Source of the DNA: Solenopsis invicta
Lineage: Eukaryota > Arthropoda > Insecta > Hymenoptera > Formicidae
Assembly (NCBI RefSeq): GCF_016802725.1
Contig: NC_052679.1
Location: forward strand, 23,121,561 to 23,185,560
Direction: 5' to 3'
Length of the DNA: 64,000 bases
Below are positions 23,601-38,500 of this stretch, in pieces; the stretch's first letter is position 1, and each line of letters begins with the position of its first letter. The notes beneath the pieces were generated by a model. The model was not told the origin of the DNA. It did no database searches and saw nothing but the letters and a program-made list of their open reading frames with translations. The position numbers and the translations under genes were made by a program.

Positions 23601-26600
23601 CCTGACATTCAGACACTGATTCTGAGTCGTTATATCATCGCAGTTGCCGGGAGTATACCTATACAATAACAAGATTTCAATATCTGCAGATAGATAAACA
23701 TCTTTTCCGTATGAAACAAGATACATGATAGATTAATACCTCAACATGTCAGAGAGCATTTCACCGTCAAAGCCACCGTAGATATACATCGACTTCTCAA
23801 AGACGGTCGCGCTGTGACCATATCGCGGAAGATCGCTCATGTCTCTGGGCATAGTGTACTGATGCCACGTGTCACACGTCACATCGTAGCCAAGCATGTC
23901 GGCCGAGTAGCATCGCGCGCCATGCGACTGCTGTGTGTCGTTGTGCATATTACCGCCGAACACCAACATCAATCCGCCCGTAACAAAAGTAGCCGTATGA
24001 AAAAAACGTGCCGACGGTGCCGACGTAAGCATCCGCCATTCGTTATAATTAGTATGGTACGCGTATAACCGACTGGATAAAACATGTGTGCTTTGCGACT
24101 CCGACACGTAACCACCGTACACGTAAATAAGATTCGTCAGGGGATCATAGGCGGAACTGTGTCCGTAGCCGCCCTTCACGGGAAACCCGGTCGTCTTGAC
24201 GATCTGCCACTCGCGCGTACCCAAAGAGTACTCCTGGACGGTGTTTAAGTAACCATACTGAGGCGAATAGCCGAATATCACAACCATCTTCTCCTTTTTG
24301 CCGTGACTCTGTACCCGGGTTGCGGTGTGCCCGGCTACCTGCAAAAACAATAATATACGAGTATAATTAATGTTATATACTCTTCACAGAGATAATCAAG
24401 ATATTACGCAAGATTCAAGTGGGAGTAAGCAATACAGATATTAATGCTGTTCAAAAAGTATCGAATAACTAATAATTTTTTATTAACTCGATTTAACAAT
24501 AAATACTAATTTATGATAAATTAATATTCATTGTTAAATTGAGATCACATTGACCGTAATGAATATATATACCTATCTTATAAATCCAAAATTAATCTCT
24601 TAAGTATATTATTATATTCTTCGAATTAAATAGATCTCGCACCTTCAGTGGACCACATATCGTCTTGTTGTGGCAATTGTCGTGCACGGTAACGTTTTCC
24701 CAGACCTTGGCGGACACGTCGAACGCCCAGACTTCGTTGGTTACGGTGGAGTTCTGCACGACGCCACCGTACATGAATATCTTGTCGCCGAATAGCACGC
24801 ACGAGTGCGCGTACCGCGGTAACGGCACTCGACCCTCAACGTGAGGTGTCTCCCAAACATTGCCGTTATAATCATATACATATATCATCTTGGCACGATG
24901 GAAACTTTCGCCGCCGACCACGTAGAGCGAATCCTTCCAAACGATGGAACAATGACTGGCCGAGCCTTCCGGTGGCAGATCCTTGTACGTTACACTCTCC
25001 CAAAATCCATGCTCGCCTCTTTGGCTACAGTCTGCACCTACACAGAATGCGCGTAAACGAATTTATTTTAATGTTTTTTTGTTATCTCAACCTATATTTA
25101 TGTGTTTTGAGTTTGAATGGCTCGGAAAAAATTAATCGTAACGGCTTGTAAAATATTACCACTGACAAGATCGCGAAGACGCACTTTATTTGTGCTGAGA
25201 GATATATTAAACGAGTATGTATCATGTAATATTCATTATAACGCTGATAAACTTTCATTATGACTGTTATGGATATGTAAGAGATGATAGTAGATCAGAT
25301 ATCGTGATCGATCGCGATATTAAATGCTATTAGAATAGCGCTATTATCTTACATTGGATAATCGGAAGGACATCATCTCGAACATATTTACTACTCTATC
25401 TTGATTTTACTATATTACAGTTTTTATATGCATTAATTTGTCGTAAATCTTCCATGCATCAATCTTATGCATTTCTTAGTTATCGAAAACTGTTACTTGT
25501 ACACTTTGAAATGTTATACTATAACAATTTAGTTATACTTTTGGATATTTGTAGAGTATAATCTCTAGCATCTTATCATCAAATTACCGAATCATTACAT
25601 ATGTCCTCGTTATCTCTTTACCTTTAAAGCCGTGATAACAGCGGCAGTGATGACTCTCGCGATCACACTCGCCATGCCCATCGTGCGACGAGCAATTGTT
25701 CGGGCATACTTGCACGTCGCAGGCCTCACCGGTCCACATGGCATCGCAGGTACATGTGCCTTCGATACACACACCGTGACCGGAGCAGTCGATGTGGGAA
25801 TACCTATAAGAAGAGAGGCGCACGTACGTACATGAGTTATCATTGAATCAATCTTGTCTTAAAGTGACGCGATGCTACCGTGATGCTAACGGTGTCGTTA
25901 AGTAAATACAAATGCTCTCGTGCGCTATTTACTCGATTACACAATAAATGTTTGCCTCTATTAATTTCTCCCTACAGAAAAAGAGAATTGCTCTCGATTC
26001 GAATGGTTGTGACATAGAAAAGCAAACAATTTTGGAAAACCGTATATCGTGACACGAAGTAGCTTGGTTGATGGATTTCTCTAACGGAACTGGAATCAAA
26101 TTTTTCCTGGGAAGCTTATATACAATAAAACAATATCGATATAGAAAGATCGTTCTCTTGTATATCCAAAATCAAATCGACAACCGGTGACTGAATGCTA
26201 GATGTATCTCGCAAAAATGATTCTTGCTCTTCCGGATAAAGGCTCAAGCAGCTTTTCTGTCAGAGGTCGTCTTTTGACTTCGGTAGGTAATGTTATCAAA
26301 CGTGACGCAGATAAGGTTGCGCGTTATTTCCTGCTCGTAGAGGAAGCTCGATAAAGTTCCTAAGTCGACAGCGACCCAATTACGAGTTATCGACGGTTGC
26401 CACTCTCCGCGTAATCTTCTCGTTTTATTCCGCGTCTTTCAGATTGACCTTGCGTATCTTGCAAAACCGCGTTATTCATTTTCAACAGACGCGCGATGTA
26501 AAGTCACTTATATTTGGATGTGACCAGACGTACACAGCGCTGCAAAGCACATAAATAATGTTTCGGATTATGCTTTTATTGGCTACAAGCCATTGCGTAA

Positions 26601-29600
26601 TGGTTGCATTTTAGGATCGGCCAACGTGTTACGATTTATCAATTTACATCAATCTTGTGGACAACTCTGTAAAAACGATCCGCTTTACCGTTTGCTCTAC
26701 CACGCGAAAATCATGTTGCGAAGAAAGATATCAATTATAATTATACCTGTACCTTCACGGTACAAAATAGATTGGATAATTCAGTAAAGCTATAGTTTGC
26801 TGCATGAGTTTAACACCTATAACTAAGGAGATTTGATAGGATAACAAATTATGTCTAAAAACAATGAATGAATTGTTAGAGCGATTAGTTCTTTGCTGCA
26901 ATAAAAATTGTTAACGTAACAAGCTTTCTTCATTGTAGCAGCGTAGAAGTATGCGCCGTCTTAGCTAGCAGTTTTATTACAAATTTTAATCCATATATTT
27001 CATTGATTTTCGTAGAAAGTTGTCTCGCTGTATTAATAAATTTGCTGTGCTATTTTAACACTTATGATAAATTATAACCGCTAATTTTATTAAGCTATAA
27101 AACTTTGCTACTTTAAGAAAGCTAGCTGTCCGCCTATTACGGCTGTGAATTTACTGAAGTTCTTAGTTGTTTTAACAAATCTTTTTTTAACATACTGATT
27201 TATAATATAAAAATATTTGGCAAACACGTTAAACTGTTTCTCAATGTTTATCCAACGAGAGAAAACCTCAATAAATTAATACGAATATATACTTTTAAGA
27301 AATAAACGATACTCCGAGACAGCTGAAAAAATGTAAAGGACTGGTCATTAGGGAAACCGCAGTCAGCGGCGTGCTCACCTGCTCGGGCAAGCGTTGAGTT
27401 TATACGTAATGTTAAAGCCGCTCATATTGTACGCGACATCGGAATAAAAGTGCAGCAACGCGCTACCGGATCCCGCTATTACTTCCGGCACGCGGCGTAT
27501 GTGATAGCTATCCTTGTGCATCAGGCCGGAGAAGACAGCCAACAGTGGCGCCTCGACGCTATCACCGTCATAGATGTACAGATGGTCCCAGCCGCATTCC
27601 GTCGCGAATTGCTCCACGTGCATCCGTATCTTCGTGTTCGGGTCGCTCTCGATCAACCAGGAGCACCTCACGTCCGCCGTGTAGTTGCCAAAGCCGTCGT
27701 GAATGCTCCCAATACTCTCCGATAATCTACGGGAAGAACAAGACACGATTATACGAGCGATAAACGACACAAGACAATTAAATTTAATTATTTTGCTTTA
27801 TCTAGCGAACTACAGACGATATGATTGACATTGTTTTCATACTCTATAAATCTCAAAAGTAAAATTTGAAAAAGTGAAAATTAAGGCCTGCAACTTTTCG
27901 AGTGATTCTTTATTCTACGATATTTGGAAAGTAACGTACTGACGTAACGCGATAAATCAGCATCGATACTGGGAAGCATTGGATGGAAATAGAATCTTCG
28001 TATTCAAAGGAACACTAAGTCATGAAGTAACCACTGTTTACAGTGCTATGATAAAAAATGCAAGAAAATATAATAATATAAAATGATAATATGACATCAT
28101 ATATTGTAATGTAAAAATCACATTTTGTTTCTTATGATGTAGCTTGATTTTCATATTATCGTATATTATTATATTACCACACACACGCGCGCGCGCGCGC
28201 ACACACACACACATACGCGCACGCACGCACACACACACACACAAGGTGCAGACGCATTTAGCATATGTACATACATCGTTAAAATGTACGTAAAAGTCAT
28301 ATTTCAGACAGTCTTTTATAATTATCTACTATAATTATTTCCTGATTCGATGTAATTACGCTAATGAGCTTACAATGAACAGTTAAAAATAACTGTAACT
28401 GTAAATAAGTTATAAATATAAGTTATAAATATAATAATATAATGCGAAGAAGAGAGATGACGCATCTTGGAAAATACGTGAAAAGTTCAACATTAAACTA
28501 TGCAGTTGAAATTTGAAATCCTAATATTTTACGCATTGTTTTTAAGAGAGAATAAAAAGAGAGGATGCGTGTTCTAAATGTAAATATTATGGCACATAAA
28601 GAAGCTTACTTAAGCAGTAAAACATAAGTAGTAAGGAATTCAACAGTTTGAATTTGTTATCATTATGATTTGCTGATTTGCTTACTGCTTGAATTTTATT
28701 GCTCGATTTTTTCTGTGTGCCATGACCTTAAATGATTAGAATCCTCTTCCTCCGTCTCACGCTCCGTTCTTGTTGACAATGTGTAATAAAATTAAAATCA
28801 ATTCAATCAATATCGCGCTTGTAAACACGAATAGAGTATAATGGGGCGTAATCCGAATAATCCGAGCGGTTGCGTATACATCGTTGCGTCGTGTTGCATC
28901 GACATGCAGATCAGGGCGGATGCAACGAACGCGACACGGAAGAGCAACATCAAGCGAGTACATCATCGTCAACGAGATCCCAACGCGTTAACTTCATTAA
29001 TTACTCCCTATTTTTTTTTATCCGACGATCGCGTTCGCAAGCGATAATGAACGGGGGGGGGGGGGCGCGGAGGTGTGAGGCGGAACCGGAAGTCGGAAAG
29101 ATGAAAAATGATGTTCGACGTCCTCAACACGTTTGGAGAAAGTGCGGCGCATCTTAAAGCTGCAAGTCACCTGCTCGTTTCCGCGCTCGAATGTAAAGAT
29201 ACGGAAACGGGCGTGGCGTAATTAAACGAGAGGCTATATGAAAAAGTAATAAGTTTAAAGTTTGTGTCTAAAGAAAAATGAAAAAAAAAATTCTTAGCCT
29301 TTAAAGATATATCGAACATACAGTCCCTACAAAGTAAATAAAATTTCGAAATATGTTTAACATTAACACTTCAAATAAACTATATACGTATGAAGTTGTG
29401 AGAAAATTACATTTTTATTTAATAATATATTTTTATAATTTATTTGCTCTATTTTTTTCAAAAATTAAATTATTTTTTACAACATTAAGAAAAATCTCGA
29501 TTTTTTTGTGTAAGTTATACTTTAAATATTCGAGACGAATTATTCAAAGTTTTATTATGATTTTCTAATTGTTTTGTAAATAAATAAATAAATTTTATTT

Positions 29601-32600
29601 TACAGAACTGATCTCTGCATCGCAATGAAACTTTACATAAATCATCTTGAATATTCAAAGTACTTAAATAAAAAAATTCAGATTTTTTTCATTATTTCTT
29701 ACTTCATTATTAATTATATATTCATTATTAATTATATATTAAAGCATACGTCTACTTCTCATCGAAATAATTTTTTAAGCAGCTAGAAAATTGCCGCCAA
29801 TATTTTCCTACTACTGCTTTCAAATGCAATATAAAATAATTTCTAATTTTTTCATAATTTTCTTAATGTTTTGAGAAATGTCCTGTAGATCTTTAAGATG
29901 CGAAAGACAGAAACTTTAGAATCTCTTACAGCATTTTATTTATTTTTTCTATGGTATTCGCAATACTTTCAATTAAACTTTTTCCTTCTTCCGTGGTTAG
30001 TCCATCGCGTCCTATTAACACTTACAAAAATAATTTCGACAAATTTAAATCGAATGTACTGTCGTAAGACAATTTAACTTTATATCTTGAGATATAAAGT
30101 TAAATTGTCTTACGACAGTACATTCGATTTAAATTTGTCGAAATTATTTTTGTAAGTGTTAATAGGACGCGATGGGCTAACCATCAATTCCAAAGATTAA
30201 TATTAATTCTAGTCCCGGCTTCAATTACCGATTGATTTCGGAATACAAAAGAGACACGTAACGAGATCCTATAACGAGCTTGTGAAATGTCAGAGTGCTA
30301 TACTAAAATAACAAAACCGGTTTCGCGATGTTCAATCAATCAAGATTTTATTAGAAATGTCAAATGTTGGAGTGAGCGATGTCATTGATCGAAGACAAAG
30401 AGGCATTAAATGTAATTGAAAGCACAGCGCCGTACAATTCGCGTCGCTGAAATGCGTGTCGTGCGATTAAAGAAAAACACAACGAAATTTAATTGAGAGA
30501 GCACAGTTGATTAGCAGCGCGACACATCGCGGAATGAAAAAAAAAAAAATACCTGCGCTTTAGTAACGCGCACACGCTTTCGCGACCACGGGCAACACCG
30601 GCGACGAGAGGAAGACGCGGCGACGATGAAGGAATAACAATATGCCATAGGAATAAAAAGAACGATTCTCGTGAAGGCGCATCCGCTGTCGCGAATGATT
30701 GACACGAGAAACGGTAATGCCACGCCGACGCTGAGCTACGACGTCCGTCGAGTGTATTTATACCGCGTAGCGATGCGCACGGTGGCATTACGCGCGTAAT
30801 TCTCGCAATTAGCCGCGATCTTACCCTTGACCGTATTATTCCGCAAACAATTTCTATTAACACTCTGTACACATGTAATTAGACAACCTTTCTGTGCACG
30901 ACTGGATCATTCGTGATTGCGTTAATTTTCATTATTTTTGCAAATATTAAAAAATTTTTTTAGGAATTCTTACATGTAGAGTAAAGTCGTTTAAATTGAT
31001 GAAATCATCTTTTTTAATTGATTTTTTTCAAGTTGAAGTGAAAATACCTTTGAGTAAAATAAAAATTTACTTGATTTCAAAAAATAATGTTTTAAGTCCT
31101 TTTTAAAGTAAATTAAATTATTGGTTTAATTTGAACAAATAATTTTGTAATTAAAAGAAAGTGCTGACAGGAATGTAAAAAATAATTTAGTTGTCCTAGT
31201 TAAAAATATGTTTCTGTCATTTAGAAAAAGATTTACATTGCACGACTTTCTTTGATTCAAACAAATATTTTTTAGCTCGAATAAACTTTTCTCTGAGTGT
31301 ATACATTAACATTTCTGAACAGTATTTTTACGGTTAATTAAAAAAAATAGTATATAAATGTTATAATTAATCATAATAGGTAAAATTAGAGAAATGCACG
31401 TTTTTATATAAGAATTCTTAACTTTGAAACAAAAGGGACGTAAGGACAAATACTTTTATGCTTCAAAGTTGATATTCCAAACTACAAAAAAAAAAAAATT
31501 GAGCTTCAAAAAATTAAATTATCCAATAGAAAATAAAGTTTAATGTGCACGATTAGGTATAAATTAAAGGCACATTACACTTATATTTTAAATAATGTAT
31601 TTTTGTATTAATATGACGTTGCAAAAACTTTAAAATAATTGTAAGAAACATTTTTAAATATTATTTATAACAACCAACGCAAATATAATAGCAACGATTC
31701 TTGTATTTCAGCTTGAATTATTACTTAAATTCTTTTTCAATAGCTCGTGAAATCTTTACAATATATTGCCGAAAATTAGTTGAAAATAAAGAAAAAAATT
31801 TACAAATATAAAACTAGCAATCATATATAATAGGGTCATTTGTGACTTAGACAGTTCTCCAAAACGTCCCGGATAAAAGACATGTGCGAATTGAGACCAG
31901 CCGCGCACCTGCCTCGATGTTAAACTTTTTTTACGGAGAGAATGGGACCGCTATTTGGCCAGGTGTTCGTAATATTTCAAAAGAAACAAGCACAAGACAT
32001 TTCTGTCCAATCGTGTGCAGAGTGTTAAGGATATTTCGGGTTCTACAATATTAGGTAAAAATTATCGAAATAAAAAAATTGCAGGTTTCTTATTCTTTTC
32101 TTTTATTCTTTTCTTTTTAAACGACAAAAAGTTGATCGTGAATACGATTGATTTCGGAATTTTGATCCTAAAAGCAATTGCAAAGAATACAACGAAAACT
32201 TTGGCTTATAATGATTTATACAACGAAATGACCATATCTTGTTACAGTTTTAAATAAATAACTTTTAAACGAATGAATGGATCCAAAGAAACTTTTGCGC
32301 GAATTATTAAACTTTTATTGTAAGTATATATAAAAATTTTGATTTAATTCGTAAAACTATTTCCTCATCAAAGCTAATAAGTATAATAATAAAATACAAT
32401 TTTATATAAGAATCAAAAGTAAACTAAAAATTAAACAACATTTTAAAACGATAAAAAGAATTGTGTTCAAATTTTACACAAATATTCAAACATAATAATA
32501 GAACAATCTATGAAATCATTATATTTATGGTAATGTTTTGAGATGTGACACGTACATCCTCAAGTATATCTACCCAGAGTGCGAAGAAGTCATTTTTCTC

Positions 32601-35512
32601 ACGGACAAACGAACCGGGAATTATCATCAAGAACAATAACCGTTATCATAGCGTCGAGGCCGTCGGGTAATCTTTAAAACGCTCTGCTTCTGAAAATAAT
32701 TTCAAGGATAGCACGAAGCGTAGGATGCCTTTTTATCTAATCATTTTCGCGGCCGAGAAGTTCGTCTTCTTTTCAAGATCAAGACTTTATCGTGGAAGCT
32801 TAGTAGCAAGGCCGCTACGGTTTGTAGTGAGAAAGAAGACGCGGTAATAATAAATATGAAGGGCACGCTAGACATAAAAGCGGCTCGCGAGACTTTTACG
32901 TTTCTTTATAAGCAGGTTTCGTTTCTCTCTATGTTCCTTCAATGAATAATTCATTGCGTTGCGAACGACGATTGCTCACCATTTGCGCAAAGTATTCGCT
33001 CCATTTATCAACGACAAACTGAATTATCTCAGTATTATATATTTATAAATACAAACTATGTGTTTGATAAGTAGAGCTTAAGAATGGAACATTTGCATTT
33101 CTTGATAAAATCCATTTTACTTTTCAATATAGTCTCCTTATAGCTCAATGGATCTTCTTTTCTCCGTCCCTTTATTCCGTCAGTAAAATAGGTTTGGTCA
33201 AATCCTCGTTTACGGCGACGATCGCTTCATCATTGATCGCGAGTTTTTTTCCTCATGAAAACAAAAAGAGTCGCAAGGGTTAGATCAAGCGAATGCGGGA
33301 GATGCGGAAGCAATTCGTAGTACACGGAAGAAGTAGATTGAGTGATTCAGCAAAGGTTGCTGCGCGAGTTCGACTACAACTAAGGAGATTTGATAGTTCA
33401 ACAAAGAAATTATGTCTGAAAACAATGACTGAATTGTTAGGGCAATTAGTTCTTTGCTACAATAAAAATTGTTAATGTAACAAGTTTTCTTCATTACAGC
33501 AGCAAAAGTATGCGCCATTTTAGCTAACAGTTTCATTAAAAACTTTAATCTATATGTATATTTAATTGATTTTCGCAGAAAGTTGTTTCGCTATATTAAC
33601 AAATTTGCTGCGCTATTTTAACAAATATAATTAGTTGTAATTGCTAACTTTATTCAGCTATAAAACTTTACTACTTTAACACGGAAAACTGGCAATCCGT
33701 ATATTACCGCCTCGGATCTGTTAAATTAGTAAAGTTCTTAGTTGTTTTAACAAATCTTTTTATTCCCGTGGCACACGATTCATGCATGCAGTTTAATCGT
33801 GTCGTGGTGAATACATTTTTGATACAATGTCAACATACACAGTATCCATCGCGCGTAATCAGCCTTCTCGTATCATCGTGTAACATTTTGAATACATGAT
33901 CAAAAGATGTACCTGCGGTATCCGCTATCTTTCTGACTTTCGGTCATCCACTACAATTTAATGCACTTTGTCGACCATTTGCTCAATCGTTGCACTTTTC
34001 AGATGCTCGTCATCAAACGCTCTTGTATGGCCTTGGCAACTCAAACTTTATAATCATGGAAAATGAAGGAGTAGAGAATACCGTAAATAGAATCCAACTT
34101 TGATTTTCCTTTCTAGTTTTCCCTCTTAGATTCAAATACGTAATCGCGCAAAAACGTATTCGACTTTTTTCCATCGTTAAAGAATATACTGACACAAATA
34201 ATACAACCAACTGTCAAAACTAAGCGTAGGTACGATTGAAAATTTGAGAGTAGTCATTAAAAAGATGCAACTTTCACACCTTACAACAACAATGTGACTA
34301 ATAATGTCATCTTTGTGTTTCAATTTAAAACTCATCCTACTACCTTTGTATTATCGTTATTAATGAACTCTCGGCTAGAACAAAATCGTTTAATTTTTAT
34401 GTTTAATCGCGTTTTGTATTAAGACAAAGCAAAGTAAATTTTACCGCTCGGAATTAAGAGCTCACGTTTTTCCACCATGTTAAAATGCAACGCAATTAAT
34501 CATATGATTTCGCTAGAAACTTTGATAAATGACTCCTCTAATAGATATGCAACCGAAAAGAAAGAAAAAACAAAGGCGGGATAAGTGAGATTGTTGATTA
34601 CGCCTTCGTCGAGGATTGCGCAGCGCGTATCATTATCGCAATTGCTGAAATTGCCACACTGCTTATTGCAATGTGAGCATCGGGATGAATGCCAGAACGC
34701 GAAATTATCATATCGTACGCGATAAAGCACGCGACTGCTGATTTAAAGCGCAGATGAAAGAACGGATGGATCGCCGTAAATAACCCAGCCCCGATTGACA
34801 GGAGGTCAAATACCTTCCTTCTCCGCGGCGTAAAGTAATTGGGGCAAACGCGTATATTTGGTATTTCGAAAGATAAGATAAGCGCCCGATTAAATCTTCG
34901 TGAGAGAAAAATTTGTTTCTCTGGGAGGGAAAGTGAGCGAAACGAAAACGAGCGAGAGCTCGGTAAAAAGAGAAAACAATTTTTAGATTTGAATTGATTT
35001 ACGATACAACTCAATAGCACAGATACGATCTGTACAATTGTAATGGGATTATTATCTTATCTACGATAAGAATTACAAGCGGATCGACGCGAAGTGCTTC
35101 AGATTCTTATCGAACGCAGCGATTTAAAGCGTTATCGGAGCGATGCACAAGAGCGCGATGAAATTCCGCGTCTTATTAAGAGCACCTCGTAAACATCGCG
35201 ATCAGAAGTGGTTCCGCTCTCGCGAACGCAGCATCGCATTTCTTTATGATGATTAATAAAATTGGATGAATCATGTTCGATGTCAAGTTCGACGACCCGG
35301 CCGGTTCATTCTTTATTCCAAGTCGAACGATGCAAGCGGCGCGAATTTGAAAGATACGATCAACGCGTGCGAATGAATTCGCTTCCTTATATCTATATAT
35401 CAATATTTGCTCTTTCCAGTACGAAGAAAAAAATTGACTTTAAAATCGATTTTTAAATTACTTCCCGGCTGTATAAAATTTCGAATTGTGCAAACACATA
35501 ATCGCGGAAGCA

Positions 35513-35575
<63 letters not shown>

Positions 35576-38500
35576 CAATCAATATTGATTAGTCTTACGG
35601 AAAACGCGACTCTGTCACGATATTACAAATTAATGAGTAAAAACGAGCAGTTCATAGAAAGCATTAGTATACTAGCGAGTTATTAATGTCAGTGACATCA
35701 ATAAGAGATATTGCTCGGCATCACAATGATTCCGGCTTAATTGGAAACATGAAATTTTGAACACGGAACGTGCAGCTCGACCGAATAAAACGCGAAATGA
35801 TAAATACGTTAATCATTCAGTGAATTATTAGTATTCGGAGGAGACTCGGATGTCCCAATTCATAAAATTAAGATAACGTGAAATGTGCGCGACATTAATA
35901 TAACTACATTTAGTGCACTTCCAATCTTCGTCACGGTGAGAAGATTAAAATAAAGTACAGCTAAATCCGGAACGGGAACTCAAAATAATGTGTTGCCATG
36001 AGACACACTGTCCATGAATCTCTATGAAAGTCCTTTTGAATCTCTTGTTTGCGTAACAACACGGTTGACGGAGGTGGGACGATCGAATAAGACCTAAGAA
36101 CGGGATTGAGAGAGAATTAATCCTTTCATTGTTGTACACGTGTAAACATGTCCGGCCTTAAGAGAATAAGTAAAAGTAATAAATAGAAACTGAAATACCT
36201 ACATCACGGACAGGGATAGAGTGTTCCGCGCATGCAACATCCATTTGTTAAAAGGTATTCATAGCACTAAAAGAATTAAAAATAAACCTTGGTAATCGAA
36301 TTAGTAGGACGCTCGCACGGAATGCTGAGAGATCCAAAAGTTCGAATAACACCTGGCTGAGGTGTTATTTTTTCGCAATAAAATTCTTTACAGTTTTTTC
36401 GGGCAGGGAGGAGAAGAGGAAATCTTATAGATGCTTCGAAAGTATTAATATTACGTAATATGCAGCACGCAGTTTTAATAAGTTGGAGATTGTAAAAATT
36501 AAAAATTATTATTCAGCACTAAAAACCTCTGTGACTGACGTAGTCCTGCTAACCTCATGTTTCATTTCGTCAATCCGACGATTATTATTATTAAAAGAGA
36601 GAGAGAGAGAGAGAGAGATATCTTTAAAAAAGATCTTTACTTTAATAAGAGAAGTACTTAGCACGTACTAAAGTCGCCTCGTGATTGGCAGAAAAGAAAA
36701 CAATTTGATTTCGATTCGGCATTGATGAAGGACAGAACAACGATGTCACAGCCGTTAAATTGCATCCATTTGCACGTCATGCACCGGAATGACTCGGAGA
36801 ATTTATTAGAGGTATTCAAATAAAGAAATTACTGGAGAAGATTGTCTCTCTCAATAAAACAGAAAAAAAAAGGCAGACGTCATTGGAAAGTACAAAAGAG
36901 AGTAAAAAAAGATGACATACGTTATGCATACCTGTCATGCAACGAAGTCTCGCGAACGATTAAATTTCATTTGTCTATATTAAATTTCGCAAGCATGAGA
37001 AAAACATCAAGAGCTTTCTCATAACGATTCGGAATTGAAAAGATAGGATTCGAATCAGGGTTTGAAAAAACTTGGTTTCTTTTTTTTTTTTTAAAGACTA
37101 GTCCAGTGGATTTTTAGGGTTTTGTTTTACTTTTTATAGTCCACTAATGATTAACAAAATTCACTATTCAATTGACAATTCTATTATGAATTAATTTCAA
37201 TTTAATTTATTTGATTTAATCTGAATCGAATATCTGTCTTTAACTTATTTGATTTAATTTCTTAATGAGTATAATAAATGTATATATATCTAGTCTATAA
37301 AAGCTATCTATAAAAAGCATTCATGCCAAACAGACTAGTCTTCGGATTCGATTATTTATTATTTAATTCATTTTTTTACAAAAAATGGCCATGCATGAGT
37401 TTTCAAAATGTTTATTATGTAAGGTAAAATGTATGGAATTACGTCACTGACCCAAATTTCGCAGCTTTTTGTGCCCGTAGTAAAGCATAGCTGACTGAAA
37501 GTGTCTAAACATTATCGGAAAGCAGTCGTCAATGTGTAAGTAATGACCCCATCAAAGTAAATAAACGTAATTTTTCGTGAAAAGCGGTTTTCGAAAACCC
37601 ATGTCAAAAATCTGTCACTTTTAACTATTATCCACACCCAAGTTTATTTTTAAATTGTTATTACGTAAATGTAACCGGTGAAATAATAAAATGAAATAAT
37701 TTTGGATTTTAATTCTTTTGTACATAAAAATATTTTTGTTCATTTTTAACTGTTATATATGTTTTAGTTAATTTACAATATTAAATTTAAGTAAAATTCA
37801 TAGTCTTGCCTAATAACATTTTATATTTTTTCAAATATAAAATTTGTCAAAAATTAATTCTTGCTTAAAGTGGCGTAATTTCATACATTTACTTTATAAT
37901 AAATTTTTTGTAAATTTATTTAAAAAAATAAAAAAATAGATCTTTTAAATTATAATTAATATTTGAAGAAGAATGAAAATATTATGATTAAAAATAAATT
38001 GAACAATTTTTTTAATTCTCTAAAAAATCGGAAAAATAATTTCATTTTTGTACGAGTTTTTTTTTAATGGATTCAATGCAATAAAACACAAGGTTTTATT
38101 GAGTTGGACCCATCTACTCAGACCGATTCGAATATGCGCGAGGAAAGATATCGTAACTGTCTTGTTCCTCTTTTGCTTTGTAATATATTCTGTGTGTATA
38201 ACGAATGTGCGCTCGTTTAAAGAGAAAAGGCAACAAACGCACAGGGAAAGGTGCAACTGAAAAGAACAGACCCGACAAGATCTCTTACGTAACTAGAATT
38301 TTTCATCGGCGCGATAATGTTGAGTTTGCTGCAAAGTGTTGTAACGTGATGAAGTGAAGCCATTATATTGTATTTCAAGCTCAACTTCATTACAGTCGTT
38401 TGTTTATCGTGCAATTTCAAAGGCCAACTTCTCACGTTTACTTTAAGCTCTAGATAAAATTTTTAACGCGAACACGCGTTTCGATCATCTTACAATTGAA

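Noticed and set aside
37096..37360. AAGACTAGTC inverted ends near 37097 and 37335
   Set aside because: Only about 10 bp match and the arms do not continue; too weak to call an element.
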